Below, piece by piece: positions 1 through 8,308 of a stretch of DNA of 64,000 bases (the stretch's first letter is position 1; every line of letters starts with the position of its first letter). Origin of the DNA: an uncultured Bacteroidia bacterium. Its GTDB lineage: Bacteria; Bacteroidota; Bacteroidia; Bacteroidales; UBA932. The stretch lies in NCBI GenBank assembly GCA_902785575.1, contig CACZZF010000001.1:124001-188000 (forward strand), in the 5' to 3' direction. The notes below the pieces were generated by a model. It was given only the letters and a program-made list of their open reading frames with translations. It was not told where the DNA came from and searched no databases. The position numbers and the translations under genes are program-made.

Positions 1-2192
1 CCATTCCATGGGTTCAGTATTGTGAGAGGTCTCCCCTTCTCACTCACTACTGTCACATCTCCTACGACGCCATCTTTAATGGAGGCCGACACCAGGAAAG
101 CTCCCTCGACACGGATCTGATGGAAGGACGCGTCGAGCGAACGAGGCCAGCCGGGGAACAGTCGTACTATTCCTTGATGCCCCATGCATAGCATCTCGTT
201 GATAGTGTTGGGAACAGTGCTCCAGTTCTCGGTCCCATGGGGATTATCCTTCTGGAAACCGTTGTGATAGGTGTGTCGTGAATACTCCTTCAAGTGCGTG
301 AGGATGCTGTCGGCCGGATAACCTACCCTGACAGCCGCGGGGTAGAAGCTGTTTGTCCCGTTGAAATCCAACCACCTGCGCATCACATCAATCGTGTTCC
401 AGGCCACCTGCCTGAGCTCCTGATCGCTCGCGAGGCCGATCTGTCCCGCAGGGTAAACATGCTGAATACCGAGAGTGTTGTCAGGCCACCAGTCAGTGCC
501 TCGCTCCGTGTAGCGGAAAACAGTCTTACCATCTCGTTCCTGCAATGGATAATCCGATAGCCGGTCGTGCCGGTCTTTCCATTCCGCCCTGCGGTCAGCG
601 TCCACACCGAGAAACTCACTCATGTCGCAGGCTGTTTCCATCACCATCCTGACCAGTCCGAGAGATGTGACCGGATTCATCGTTCCGACTGTCCCTTCAT
701 GTATGGCGTCGTTATAGATCACATAGCGGTCGCCTTCGAGAGTAAGGTAGTTCTCCCAGAATGTGGCCACTCCCTTTACAAAGGGATATACTTTTCTTGT
801 GAACTCCTCATCATAAGTGTGATAGAACTGCATGGCAAGGTTCGCCACGGCATAGGCGGAGTTGCTTTTCTGACCCCAAAACATACCATCGGCTTCGATG
901 TTGCCGTTCTCCCGCCAATCCTTATGGTTCCGCTCCATGGCTTCTGTCCAGCGGGTGGTCTCGATTCCCAGAGGGCCGATCCCGACCGGGAGCATAATCC
1001 CTCCTTTGATTCCAGTCACCGTTTCGGAATAGTACTCCCCTCTCGGAATCGCCGCAAGCAGAGGCCCGTAATACGGGTCGGCCTGCTCGATGCGGTTAGC
1101 CGAGTAAAGGGCGTAATAAGGGGCCATATGGTTGTAGTTCAGATGGTAATCGGCCATCCAATAAGGTGGTTCCTGAGTAATCCAGGTGCCGAAAAGGGGC
1201 GGCGGGAAGTCAGGGTCACGGCTGCATGAGCCCATCCCGTAAAGCGACACATAGTACTGCCTTTCGATGTCCGGATCCGGAATACTCACATACGACTTCT
1301 CCCAGTATTCCTTCCACCACTGTTCATGCTCCTTTCTGAGCCGCTTCAACCGCCGGAGGCAAGACAGCCCTCGGCGAGCATTTACCCGGATAGGGCGCGA
1401 AGCGCAGCGAGACGAGGGCTGTGCTTGCCTCCAGCTGCTAATACTGCCGAGACGATCAATAGCGGTCTGGAGGCAGTCGGCGGACTTGAAGTTGCTGGAG
1501 AAGACGCAGACGATGGTAAGTGGCTTGCCGGGTTTCAAGGTAAAAGAGCCATCCTCAGCAGTCTCCGCAAGCATCGCGGCAGCGGCCTTGGTCGGGATTT
1601 CGACAGTGGAGTCATCAAAGGCTCTTGTGATATACCTTATTCCGCCAGAAGCGGCCCCACTTTCCCTTATTCCCGGGAAAGGAACCTCAGAATCAGCGGG
1701 TTCCAAAACAACCGACCCTTCGACTGGTTCCTTGCCTTCCGTACTCAAGCTGATCACCAACAAATCCTCGGTGGCAGCCATGTAGGCCTTCATAATGACC
1801 GCTTGTTCTCCTTTCACGAAACGTCCGACAGTTGTGGCATCATAAAGACTCTGGCTGACCTCGTAGGTGGCTCCTTCAAGGGCGGGAATAGATATTCCTA
1901 CATGGGCAAGCACTACGGGATATGTCTCGTCATGGGCTGACTTCAACCTCCAGAAATCATTGCGGGCAATGTGGAAAACCAACTTATCAGGAGGTCCGGA
2001 CAGGGCTGCGCCTGTCTGGCCGTTCCCCAGTAAAGGGGCATCGACGGAATATGGCGCCGGAACCCTGGACGGCGGTTCCGTGAAACGGACACTCTGCCTG
2101 GACAGGATGGCCTCCACATCGTCGGGTGCCTTCGTTGAGCAAGAAAAGGCTAGCAGCAGGGCTGCTAGCCAGTATATTAAGGATCCTTTCAA
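1..2192 (-). CDS. GH95-like glycoside hydrolase lipoprotein (3' end off window)
   Basis: The minus strand is open from 2192 through base 1, so the C-terminus is missing. No ATG is available; TTG at 2192 is the best start. It lies 9 bases after the mdh stop and is followed directly by a lipoprotein signal (hydrophobic run ending LAFSC, Cys18), which points to an outer-membrane or periplasmic lipoprotein. The N-terminal part carries a LGNGQTGAALSG segment like the N-terminal beta domain of family GH95. The later part (WWKEYWEKS, then YWMADYHLNYNHMAPYY and DGMFWGQKSNSAYAVANLAMQFY) looks like the (alpha/alpha)6 barrel of GH95-type six-hairpin enzymes, known for alpha-L-fucosidases and related activities. 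The substrate cannot be read from the sequence. A roughly 26-codon palindromic insert (1355-1432) sits in frame between the two parts. The family assignment is by motif resemblance only. Confidence 0.7.
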   Translation of the reverse strand, partial: MKGSLIYWLAALLLAFSCSTKAPDDVEAILSRQSVRFTEPPSRVPAPYSVDAPLLGNGQTGAALSGPPDKLVFHIARNDFWRLKSAHDETYPVVLAHVGISIPALEGATYEVSQSLYDATTVGRFVKGEQAVIMKAYMAATEDLLVISLSTEGKEPVEGSVVLEPADSEVPFPGIRESGAASGGIRYITRAFDDSTVEIPTKAAAAMLAETAEDGSFTLKPGKPLTIVCVFSSNFKSADCLQTAIDRLGSISSWRQAQPSSRCASRPIRVNARRGLSCLRRLKRLRKEHEQWWKEYWEKSYVSIPDPDIERQYYVSLYGMGSCSRDPDFPPPLFGTWITQEPPYWMADYHLNYNHMAPYYALYSANRIEQADPYYGPLLAAIPRGEYYSETVTGIKGGIMLPVGIGPLGIETTRWTEAMERNHKDWRENGNIEADGMFWGQKSNSAYAVANLAMQFYHTYDEEFTRKVYPFVKGVATFWENYLTLEGDRYVIYNDAIHEGTVGTMNPVTSLGLVRMVMETACDMSEFLGVDADRRAEWKDRHDRLSDYPLQERDGKTVFRYTERGTDWWPDNTLGIQHVYPAGQIGLASDQELRQVAWNTIDVMRRWLDFNGTNSFYPAAVRVGYPADSILTHLKEYSRHTYHNGFQKDNPHGTENWSTVPNTINEMLCMGHQGIVRLFPGWPRSLDASFHQIRVEGAFLVSASIKDGVVGDVTVVSEKGRPLTILNPWN
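1355..1432. repeat. Palindromic element inserted in frame in a coding region
   Basis: Arms at 1355-1373 and 1413-1432 are inverted copies of each other except for one extra base, about 19 bp each. They enclose a GC-rich core with a cgaagcgcagcgag stretch. On the minus strand it is read through without a stop and adds a basic, Arg/Cys-rich peptide (beginning WRQAQPSSR) between SISS and the RKEHEQWWKEYW segment of the hydrolase. The peptide looks unlike the surrounding protein, which suggests an inserted mobile palindrome like the Rickettsia palindromic elements. That comparison is by behaviour, not by sequence. Confidence 0.75.
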
Positions 2193-2201
2193 AGTGAGAA
2201 A

Positions 2202-3188
2202 CTACAGGTTGGGGTTCTCCGTGCCCCAGTCGGCGATCTCAGGGACGATACCCAGGGAAATGATCTCGTCACGCATCTTGCAGAGGTGCTCGTAAGAAGC
2301 GTCGAGAGCGGCCATCTCCTCAGCTGTGCCCTCAGGATTGGTGAAGTGGCAGCCAGTGGCGTCGATAACGGTCGGCATGGCCATCATGACATTCTGGTAC
2401 TTCTCATTGTTCACATAAGTTCCGGCCGGCCAAGTGTAAGGCTCTCCGCCCATAGCGGCCTCAATCATCTTGACAGCGCAGTAAGCGGGGCTCTGGAATG
2501 AGCTGCGGCCGCGGAGCTTGATGATGTTGCTTCCACCCTGGATCGTGTTGTGCTTGATCTCAGCGAAACGCTCCTCGGAAAGACCCATCTCGGCAAGGGG
2601 CTTGCCGTCGATCTTGACCTGGGAAGCGAATACTGCCATGGCCTCTCCGTGACCACCATAAGTGTGGGCACCGGTCACCTTGCACTGCTGGACACCGAAC
2701 TCCTTGGCAAGAGCCTCCTGCAGACGGGTGCTGTCGAGGGCGGCGAGGGAGGTGAGCTTCTCAGGCTTCAATCCGGAACGGATAAGAGCGGTGAGGGCGG
2801 TGACATCAGCCGGGTTGAAAATGACCACGACGAACTTCACGTCAGGGCAGTACTTCTCGATGTTCTCACCGAACTCAGCGGCGATCTTGCAGTTGCCCTT
2901 GAGAAGATCCTCACGGGTCATACCCTCCTTACGGGGAGCTCCACCAGAGGAGATGATGTACTTGGCATCCTTGAAGGCGACAGCGGGATCAATGGTGGCT
3001 GTGATATTCACACCAGGGAAAGCGCAGTGATCCATCTCAGCGAGGACTCCGAGGAGGCCGGGCTCAAAGATGTCGTAAAGGCAGATGTTAGGGGTAAGCT
3101 TAAGCATGGCGGCGGTCTGGGCCATGTTCGATCCGATCATTCCGGCGGCGCCGACGATGACCAGTTTGTCATTTGTCAAAAAAGCCAT
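2202..3188 (-). CDS. mdh: Malate dehydrogenase
   Basis: NAD-dependent oxidation of malate to oxaloacetate in the cytoplasm, part of the TCA/reductive succinate route of Bacteroidales. The 328-residue protein has the N-terminal Rossmann motif GAAGMIGSN (about residues 13-21), the substrate-binding loop GGAPRKEGMTREDLL (about 82-96), and the catalytic His in GAHTYGGHGEAM (about 173-184), as in the lactate/malate dehydrogenase family. Length matches the family. The ATG at 3188 is preceded by a good -7 box at 3230-3237. The glycoside hydrolase begins 9 bases after the stop in the same direction and probably shares the transcript. Confidence 0.95.
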   Translation of the reverse strand: MAFLTNDKLVIVGAAGMIGSNMAQTAAMLKLTPNICLYDIFEPGLLGVLAEMDHCAFPGVNITATIDPAVAFKDAKYIISSGGAPRKEGMTREDLLKGNCKIAAEFGENIEKYCPDVKFVVVIFNPADVTALTALIRSGLKPEKLTSLAALDSTRLQEALAKEFGVQQCKVTGAHTYGGHGEAMAVFASQVKIDGKPLAEMGLSEERFAEIKHNTIQGGSNIIKLRGRSSFQSPAYCAVKMIEAAMGGEPYTWPAGTYVNNEKYQNVMMAMPTVIDATGCHFTNPEGTAEEMAALDASYEHLCKMRDEIISLGIVPEIADWGTENPNL

Positions 3189-3229
3189 TTCTATAAAATG
3201 TTTTATAAATATTTTCTATATTGGGCACA

Positions 3230-3237
3230 CAAAGATA
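3230..3237 (-). promoter_or_regulatory. Candidate -7 box for mdh
   Basis: TATCTTTG on the minus strand matches the Bacteroidales -7 consensus TAnnTTTG, 42 bases upstream of the mdh ATG. No clear TTTG lies at the usual 19-base spacing, so support rests on the -7 element alone. Confidence 0.5.
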
Positions 3238-3347
3238 GCAATTTCCCCCAAATTAAGTGAGAATGAGTAAAAATACTCAAAGTATTCTCGAAAAAAAGAA
3301 CTAAAATTGCTATCGGAAAAAAAGAATAATCCTAAAATATATTTGCC

Positions 3348-5081
3348 ATGAATCACAAACTTCTACTCTCAGCCATCGCGGCACTCACTATCGCCTCAGG
3401 CGCTTTCGCCCAGACTCAAACGCAACGTGCTGTTCAGCGCGGAACCGTCCAGCAACGTGGCACCGTAAAAAAAGGCACGGTTGTCAAACAAGGGACTATC
3501 ACTGAACAACAGAAAGAAGCCATAAAGAAGGCTGGGCAGGATCGTAACACTGCCATTAAAGTCATCGGTCAGACAGCCACCAACCAAACGTCTTCCGACC
3601 AGTCCGCGGCCGAGAAGGACAAGGCTCGGAAAGATGAGATCAATCAGTATTTCACCAACAACGCAAGCAAAGACAACGCCAAGGCTCTGACCATCAATGT
3701 CACAAGTGAATCTCTCCCGCCCTACATCCAAATGGGCACAAAAGCTTTGGAACTGGTTACCGAAACCGTGAAGGTTAACGATCAAAGTGACCAGATCTTC
3801 GCGGCAAATTATGAGAACATCTATCCTGGCGCTATCGTTTTCGCCGACGCCAATCTTGCAAACGGGGATCCTACCCTCGCCTTCGATGGAGGAACTGTTG
3901 ACTTGAGGGTTAATTTCAATACCGGCAACAAATCCCGCGCGAATGTCAAGAACACAGCGGCTTCTGTTTACGACGAAATCGGAGCTTTACTTAACGAAGC
4001 GAAATTCCTCCCCTCGCCAACCGCTCAATATAAGAGCTACTACTCTTCCAGTTTGAGCGAAATGGCGGTCGGAATGAAGGCCAATGCCAATTTTCTCAAA
4101 GTCAACGCCAAGGTGGACATCAGCACTTCAAAGAGTGAGACACATGTCTATGAGACCCAGGACTTCACGCAAGAGTACTATACAGTGTCTATAACCCAGC
4201 ATCCTAACGACCAGTCCTTGTATTTTGACAGCAGTGTCACCAAATCTCAAATTGATAACAAAATCCGGAATAACGGTGGCGCTCCTCTGGCCGTGATAAC
4301 CTCGGTCACTTATGGTCGCCGCGCATACAAATTTTACGACTACACTACCAAGGATTTCAAATTCAAGGGAAGCGAAGAAGTTTCAGCCTATGGACAGAGT
4401 CTTTCCTCCAACCAGGATATAGCCGAAAAGAGTGAGACCAAGAGTGTCTGGATCTATGTGAGCGGAGGAAATGTGGAATCTACCGGGACTATCCTTAAAG
4501 GTGACATTCCCATCAATACCGCAGTTGCCGACAATATGAAATACGACAATGTGAGGAACTGGGGTGTTCCTCTATATTACACCGTACGTTTCATCGCAAC
4601 CGGAAGGACAGCTACGGTTTCCACAACCGGATCATACAAGAAAATCTCTTACAAAGAGTTACCGGGAAGTGTCACCTATACCTTCCGAAACAACTGCACA
4701 CATGTCGCCGGAGCAGATTTGAAGATGCGTTTAGATTATAAGGTTGTCAAATTCGTCAATGGTGAGAAAGTCGAGGTCGGAAGAGATAAGGATGTCGAGT
4801 CTGGTTACACAAGGTATACTGAGCATCATATTGGATTCGGCGACAAGAAGACAGGCCTTCTCAATCTGAAAGCCGGTGAGTTTATTGAAGGTCCCCTACG
4901 CCTCCAGGTGCGTTGCAAGAAAGCGGCCACAAAGCCTTACGACAAATGGCATAATGATGTTGTATGTAAAGTCGCTCCGACTAATGGTGAGATTGATGTT
5001 GATGTCCATGGAGCTATCCGTCCCGGTGGAGAAGCCGCCTATATTTACAGTAAATCAAAAACCAAGGCTTTGAAAGAATAA
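3348..5081 (+). CDS. Secreted cholesterol-dependent-cytolysin-like protein
   Basis: A 577-residue protein with a clear signal peptide (cleavage near GAFA-Q, residue 21-22), then a basic Q/T/V-rich low-complexity stretch to about residue 60. From about residue 110 it resembles the thiol-activated cytolysin fold: YPGAIVFADANL...DPT near 158-175, APLAVITSVTYGRRAY near 312-327 (family core APPLMVSNVAYGR), a glycine pair in YVSGGN near 370 (the hinge used in prepore-to-pore conversion), PLYYTVRF near 407, and a C-terminal beta-sandwich like domain 4 ending GAIRPGGEAAYIYS. The Trp-rich undecapeptide is replaced by a Lys-rich segment (about 523-531), and the cholesterol-recognition Thr-Leu pair is absent. 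It is therefore closer to CDC-like proteins known in Bacteroidota than to classic toxins. The gene stands alone between mdh and its own terminator, with no second CDC-like partner. Pore formation and target are inference. Confidence 0.8.
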   Translation: MNHKLLLSAIAALTIASGAFAQTQTQRAVQRGTVQQRGTVKKGTVVKQGTITEQQKEAIKKAGQDRNTAIKVIGQTATNQTSSDQSAAEKDKARKDEINQYFTNNASKDNAKALTINVTSESLPPYIQMGTKALELVTETVKVNDQSDQIFAANYENIYPGAIVFADANLANGDPTLAFDGGTVDLRVNFNTGNKSRANVKNTAASVYDEIGALLNEAKFLPSPTAQYKSYYSSSLSEMAVGMKANANFLKVNAKVDISTSKSETHVYETQDFTQEYYTVSITQHPNDQSLYFDSSVTKSQIDNKIRNNGGAPLAVITSVTYGRRAYKFYDYTTKDFKFKGSEEVSAYGQSLSSNQDIAEKSETKSVWIYVSGGNVESTGTILKGDIPINTAVADNMKYDNVRNWGVPLYYTVRFIATGRTATVSTTGSYKKISYKELPGSVTYTFRNNCTHVAGADLKMRLDYKVVKFVNGEKVEVGRDKDVESGYTRYTEHHIGFGDKKTGLLNLKAGEFIEGPLRLQVRCKKAATKPYDKWHNDVVCKVAPTNGEIDVDVHGAIRPGGEAAYIYSKSKTKALKE

Positions 5082-5098
5082 CCACATCTTAGTATTTG

Positions 5099-5133
5099 CC
5101 CCGAAAGTTTCACCGAACTTTCGGGGCTTTTTT
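5099..5133 (+). terminator. Rho-independent terminator after the CDC-like gene
   Basis: A perfect 11-bp stem (5099-5109 with 5116-5126, sequence CCCCGAAAGTT) with a 6-base loop is followed by CTTTTTT. It ends 18-52 bases after the stop codon. Confidence 0.93.
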
Positions 5134-5154
5134 CTTTGTATTTCAAAAAATCAT

Positions 5155-5162
5155 TATATTTG
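5155..5162 (+). promoter_or_regulatory. Candidate -7 box for the leader/PPTase transcript
   Basis: TATATTTG fits TAnnTTTG. A TTTG at 5135-5138 lies 16 bases upstream, a little closer than the usual 19. It would give a leader of about 150 bases before the phosphopantetheinyl transferase. Confidence 0.55.
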
Positions 5163-5191
5163 TGGTGATATATTAGCGACAACATTTATTT

Positions 5192-5317
5192 ATGGAGCCT
5201 CCCAGTTGTATTCTGACTGACACATCCAAGGCGGATCCCCGATCCGACGACCCGTTGTCGTACCCCTTTTTGAATATTAACAAATCACTCGCCGGACAGT
5301 TCCGGGGAGCATTTTAA
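5192..5317 (+). other. Possible small ORF (41 codons) in the leader
   Basis: An ATG at 5192 opens a 41-codon frame ending in TAA at 5315-5317, two bases before the ATG of the next gene. The peptide starts MEPPSCILTDTSK and ends GQFRGAF. I do not recognise it. The tight stop-to-start spacing would allow translational coupling or a leader-peptide role, but the same bases form strong hairpins, so it may be a structured untranslated leader instead. Confidence 0.35.
5232..5305 (+). promoter_or_regulatory. Structured leader with three hairpins
   Basis: Three back-to-back perfect stems are visible: CGGATC/GATCCG (5232-5246, loop CCC), ACGAC/GTCGT (5247-5261, loop CCGTT), the latter followed by CCCCTTTTT (5263-5271), and CCGGA/TCCGG (5292-5305). 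The T-run after hairpin 2 makes an attenuator-like arrangement. I cannot assign it to a named riboswitch or leader family. Confidence 0.45.
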
Positions 5318-5319
5318 CT

Positions 5320-5958
5320 ATGGCACTATATCTAAAGAAAGAATTGGAAGACAGCCGGTCGCTCATTGGCGTCTGGCAGATAACCGAAACTGAAGAGGAA
5401 CTTCGGGAGCTCGCCTCCGTCCCGAGTGACGAAATGGAGGAGATCTCATTCATAGGCAGCGAGTCTATGCGTAAGCAGAGGCTGGCTGTCAGGGCCCTTC
5501 TTTGCGAGCTTTTCGGAGAGAAGGTCTACCTCAGCCACCACGACAACGGCAAGCCTTACCTCGAGAACAGCGTCACCAACATCAGTATCACCCACACCGC
5601 GAAGTATGTGGCTGTCATCCTCAATGACAACGAGGATGTCGGGATCGACATCGAGTCCCTCGCCAGGGATTTCTCTGTTGTGGAGCGCAAGGCTCTCTCA
5701 GAGGAGGAGATCGATGACCTTGACGATGACAAACGCAACGAGCAGCTGGCTATCTACTGGTGCGCCAAGGAGGCCATCTACAAACTGGTCTCAGCGTATC
5801 CTGTCGACTTCGCCGAGCAGATCGAGGTCGAGCGCTTCCGCCCCCGCGGCGAAGGTGAGCTGGATGCCACCTTCATCCACAAGGACGGCTACGAGGAGGA
5901 CTTTGAGCTTAAATACATCACCTTCGACAACCATGTGCTCGTCTGGGTGGTAGGATAA
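5320..5958 (+). CDS. 4'-phosphopantetheinyl transferase superfamily protein
   Basis: Transfers the phosphopantetheine arm of CoA to an acyl or peptidyl carrier protein. The 212 residues fit an Sfp-type enzyme. GIDIE (about residues 108-112) supplies the Mg-binding Asp/Glu pair. WCAKEAIYK (about 147-155) is the second signature, with the conserved Glu and Lys. ISITHT (about 90) is the upstream His-containing motif. It opens a plus-strand run with lemA and the DUF2207 gene (32-base gap to lemA). The carrier-protein partner is not in the window. Confidence 0.85.
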   Translation: MALYLKKELEDSRSLIGVWQITETEEELRELASVPSDEMEEISFIGSESMRKQRLAVRALLCELFGEKVYLSHHDNGKPYLENSVTNISITHTAKYVAVILNDNEDVGIDIESLARDFSVVERKALSEEEIDDLDDDKRNEQLAIYWCAKEAIYKLVSAYPVDFAEQIEVERFRPRGEGELDATFIHKDGYEEDFELKYITFDNHVLVWVVG

Positions 5959-5990
5959 CGGAAATAACTAACCAACAAACCTTTAACAAA

Positions 5991-6545
5991 ATGGTAACAA
6001 TCATTATTATCGCGCTTCTGGTCATCATCGGCCTTTATATCATCAGGACTCAGAGGGCTTTCGTCACACTCGAGGAGAAGATGAAGAACGCCTTCGGACA
6101 GATCAACGTTCAGCTCAAGTCCAGATGGGACGCTGTGTCCAACCTCGTCGAGATGACTAAGCAATATGCCGCCCACGAGCATGACACCCTCACCGATGTC
6201 ATCGCTTCCCGCAGAGCGACAAATGTCGCTCCCGGACAGGTAGCCGAGCAGGAGAACGCCATCATGGATGTCCTGACCCGTCTCTCCGCTGTGGCAGAGG
6301 CTTATCCTGACCTCAAGGCGAACCAGATGTTCAACGACACTATGGCAAGCATTCGCCAGTACGAGGAGAACGTCCGTCTTTCCAGGATGGTTTACAACGA
6401 CTCTGTCACTAAACTGAATATGATGGTCCGCCAGTTCCCTTCAAATCTGGTCGCCTCGATGTTCGGCTTCACCACCCACGATCTTCTTCCCGAAGACGCC
6501 GCGAAGGCGGAGGCTCCTTCAGTCGCGGACATATTCAACAAGTAA
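5991..6545 (+). CDS. lemA: LemA family protein
   Basis: A 184-residue protein with one N-terminal membrane helix (residues 1-18, MVTIIIIALLVIIGLYII), then a helical domain with the family segments RWDAVSNLVEMTKQYAAHE (about 44-62), NAIMDVLTRLSAVAEAYPDLKAN and YNDSVTKLN..VRQFPSNLVASMFGF. LemA proteins are membrane-anchored four-helix bundles of uncertain biochemical role. In many bacteria the gene sits beside a Gly-rich-tailed TPM or DUF2207 membrane protein, as here (6-base gap). Confidence 0.93.
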   Translation: MVTIIIIALLVIIGLYIIRTQRAFVTLEEKMKNAFGQINVQLKSRWDAVSNLVEMTKQYAAHEHDTLTDVIASRRATNVAPGQVAEQENAIMDVLTRLSAVAEAYPDLKANQMFNDTMASIRQYEENVRLSRMVYNDSVTKLNMMVRQFPSNLVASMFGFTTHDLLPEDAAKAEAPSVADIFNK

Positions 6546-6551
6546 ACGGCT

Positions 6552-8225
6552 ATGCGACGGCTTAGGTTTATCCTGGGCGTCGTCCTTCTCTGTCTATCCG
6601 TTCCCTCTCTGGCCGAAAACCAGGTTGAGTCGGTGCGGATAGATGTTGAGTTACAGGACGACGGTTCGGCGTTTGTTAAAGAGACATGGGTCATTGATGT
6701 CGATAGCGATATCACCGAATGGTACCTCGGCAAGGAGAACCTCGGCAAGATGAAGATCCGTGACCTTGGAGTCACAGACGAGTCCGGAACGGAATTCTTC
6801 AACGAGGGAACCAATTGGAACATAAACCGTAGCCGTGAGAAAAAGGCCTTCCGGTGCGGTCTTGTCAAAAAGTCTGATGGCTATGAGGTTTGCTGGGGAG
6901 TGGGCAGTAACGGGCTCCATACCTTCACTGTCACATACACTCTCACCGGCCTTGTGAAGGGTTATTCTGACAAGGATGGCTTCAACTTCCAGTTCATCAC
7001 CTCAACTGATAACGGGATTGACGATGTCTCTTTGACAATTCGTAAGAACGGCACTATCCTCACTCCCGAGAATACTCTCCTGTGGGGCTTCGGCTTCCAT
7101 GGCGAAGCTGAGGTTGTGGACGGTGCGGCCAAGTACTGGTCCACCGAACCGTTCTCCAGCAGGAGCACCCTGATCGCCCTTCTCGGGTTTGAGAAAGGTA
7201 TATTCACTCCCGAGTTGACTGAGAACAAGACTTTTGATGATGTGAGGAAGAAGGCTCTCAAAGGAAGTGAATACAAGAAAGACAATGATTTCTTCGCCAA
7301 AGTCTTTGACTTCCTCCTCTTCGCTTTTCTCGGGCTTATCAGCCTGGCACTGGTAGGTGGATTGATCTGGGCGGAGATCAGCAACAAAAAGCGTCGTAAA
7401 GAGCTTCTTGGTGGCAAGGAAAGCGATGTCGACTGGTTCAGGGGAGTTCCCGTGGACGGAGATCTCAAGAGAGCCTCTAATATAATCAGGCTCATCTCAC
7501 AAAAGACATTCTCAACCAATACCGGACAGCAGGAGAGTGAGAGGTTGATCTCCGCCTACATGATGCGGCTTTTCTACCGGGGCGCATTCCAGCTTGTCCC
7601 CCAGCTCAGCGGCGACCCGGCATTCAAAATCAATGAACTGACCCTCTCTGACAACGACGTTTCCGGAACAGATCTCAACATGGAGCTCGACTTGTATAAT
7701 TTCTTCAAGGAGGCTGCCGGAGATGACTCCATCCTCCAGAAAAAGGAGCTTAAGAAGTGGGCCAACAAACACGGGAAAAAGATCTACAATTGGCAGAATA
7801 AGATCAAAGACTCTTCTATAACCCTCAAGACTCTCACCGCGAAGGAAGTGCGGGAAGTATTCGGACTCAAGAAGTTCCTCAAGGACTTCACCCTCATCCA
7901 GGACAGGGGCGCTGTTGAGGTCGGGCTATGGAACAACTACCTGATTTTCGCGTCACTCTATGGAATCGCCGAGCAGGTCTACAAGGATTTCAAGAAAGTC
8001 TGCCCTGAATATTTCACCTTGTCCAAGACCATGGAGCAGTTCCAGGATGTGACACCTACTGTCATGTGGAGCACATTCAACGACTCGACACGTTATTTCA
8101 ACCGCGCGGCCTCAAGCTATGCCGCCAGCAAGAGCAGTGGCAGTGGCTGGAGCGGTGGCGGAGGTCACACCTCCTTCGGTGGCGGTGGAGGCTTCTCCGG
8201 TGGCGGCCACTCCGGCGGAAGATAG
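6552..8225 (+). CDS. DUF2207 family membrane protein with Gly-rich tail
   Basis: A 557-residue protein with a signal peptide (residues 1-21, ending SLAE), an N-terminal beta-rich extracytoplasmic domain typical of DUF2207 (pattern of DGSAFVKETWVIDV and GLHTFTVTYTLTG), and a membrane helix near 250-272 (FDFLLFAFLGLISLALVGGLI). A large cytoplasmic part follows, ending in a Gly/Ser/His tail (SGGGGHTSFGGGGGF, last 25 residues). The same tail type is common in DUF2207/TPM partners of LemA. It is 6 bases from lemA, so co-expression is nearly certain. Function unknown. Confidence 0.88.
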   Translation: MRRLRFILGVVLLCLSVPSLAENQVESVRIDVELQDDGSAFVKETWVIDVDSDITEWYLGKENLGKMKIRDLGVTDESGTEFFNEGTNWNINRSREKKAFRCGLVKKSDGYEVCWGVGSNGLHTFTVTYTLTGLVKGYSDKDGFNFQFITSTDNGIDDVSLTIRKNGTILTPENTLLWGFGFHGEAEVVDGAAKYWSTEPFSSRSTLIALLGFEKGIFTPELTENKTFDDVRKKALKGSEYKKDNDFFAKVFDFLLFAFLGLISLALVGGLIWAEISNKKRRKELLGGKESDVDWFRGVPVDGDLKRASNIIRLISQKTFSTNTGQQESERLISAYMMRLFYRGAFQLVPQLSGDPAFKINELTLSDNDVSGTDLNMELDLYNFFKEAAGDDSILQKKELKKWANKHGKKIYNWQNKIKDSSITLKTLTAKEVREVFGLKKFLKDFTLIQDRGAVEVGLWNNYLIFASLYGIAEQVYKDFKKVCPEYFTLSKTMEQFQDVTPTVMWSTFNDSTRYFNRAASSYAASKSSGSGWSGGGGHTSFGGGGGFSGGGHSGGR

Positions 8226-8235
8226 CGTCAATAAT

Positions 8236-8270
8236 AAAATAGTGCTTTTTCCCTGAAAAGCACTATTTTT
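8236..8270 (+). terminator. Rho-independent terminator after the DUF2207 gene
   Basis: A 14-bp perfect stem (8236-8249 with 8256-8269, AAAATAGTGCTTTT) with a 6-base loop carries its own T-run. A TATTTTTG at 8264-8271 inside the distal arm matches the -7 consensus, so the terminator may overlap the promoter of the TPR gene at 8309. Confidence 0.85.
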
Positions 8271-8271
8271 G
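8264..8271 (+). promoter_or_regulatory. Candidate -7 box for the TPR/EnvC/TsaE operon
   Basis: TATTTTTG matches TAnnTTTG 38 bases before the ATG at 8309. It lies in the 3' arm of the preceding terminator. No -33 TTTG is evident. Confidence 0.4.
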
Positions 8272-8308
8272 CATAATGTCTTCCGGCTGAAAAAGACGTG
8301 TCTTCAAT

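Noticed and set aside
294..1940. Several open frames on the plus strand over 0.3-1.9 kb
   Set aside because: They mirror the minus-strand glycoside hydrolase, which is a continuous frame with a lipoprotein signal and recognisable domains. The plus-strand peptides lack any family features.
3338..3345. TATATTTG directly before the CDC-like gene
   Set aside because: It ends two bases before the ATG, so a transcript starting about seven bases later would already be inside the coding region. The signal peptide supports the present start.
5232..5261. tRNA or known small RNA in the PPTase leader
   Set aside because: There is no cloverleaf, anticodon arm or CCA end, and I found no match to a named RNA family by eye.
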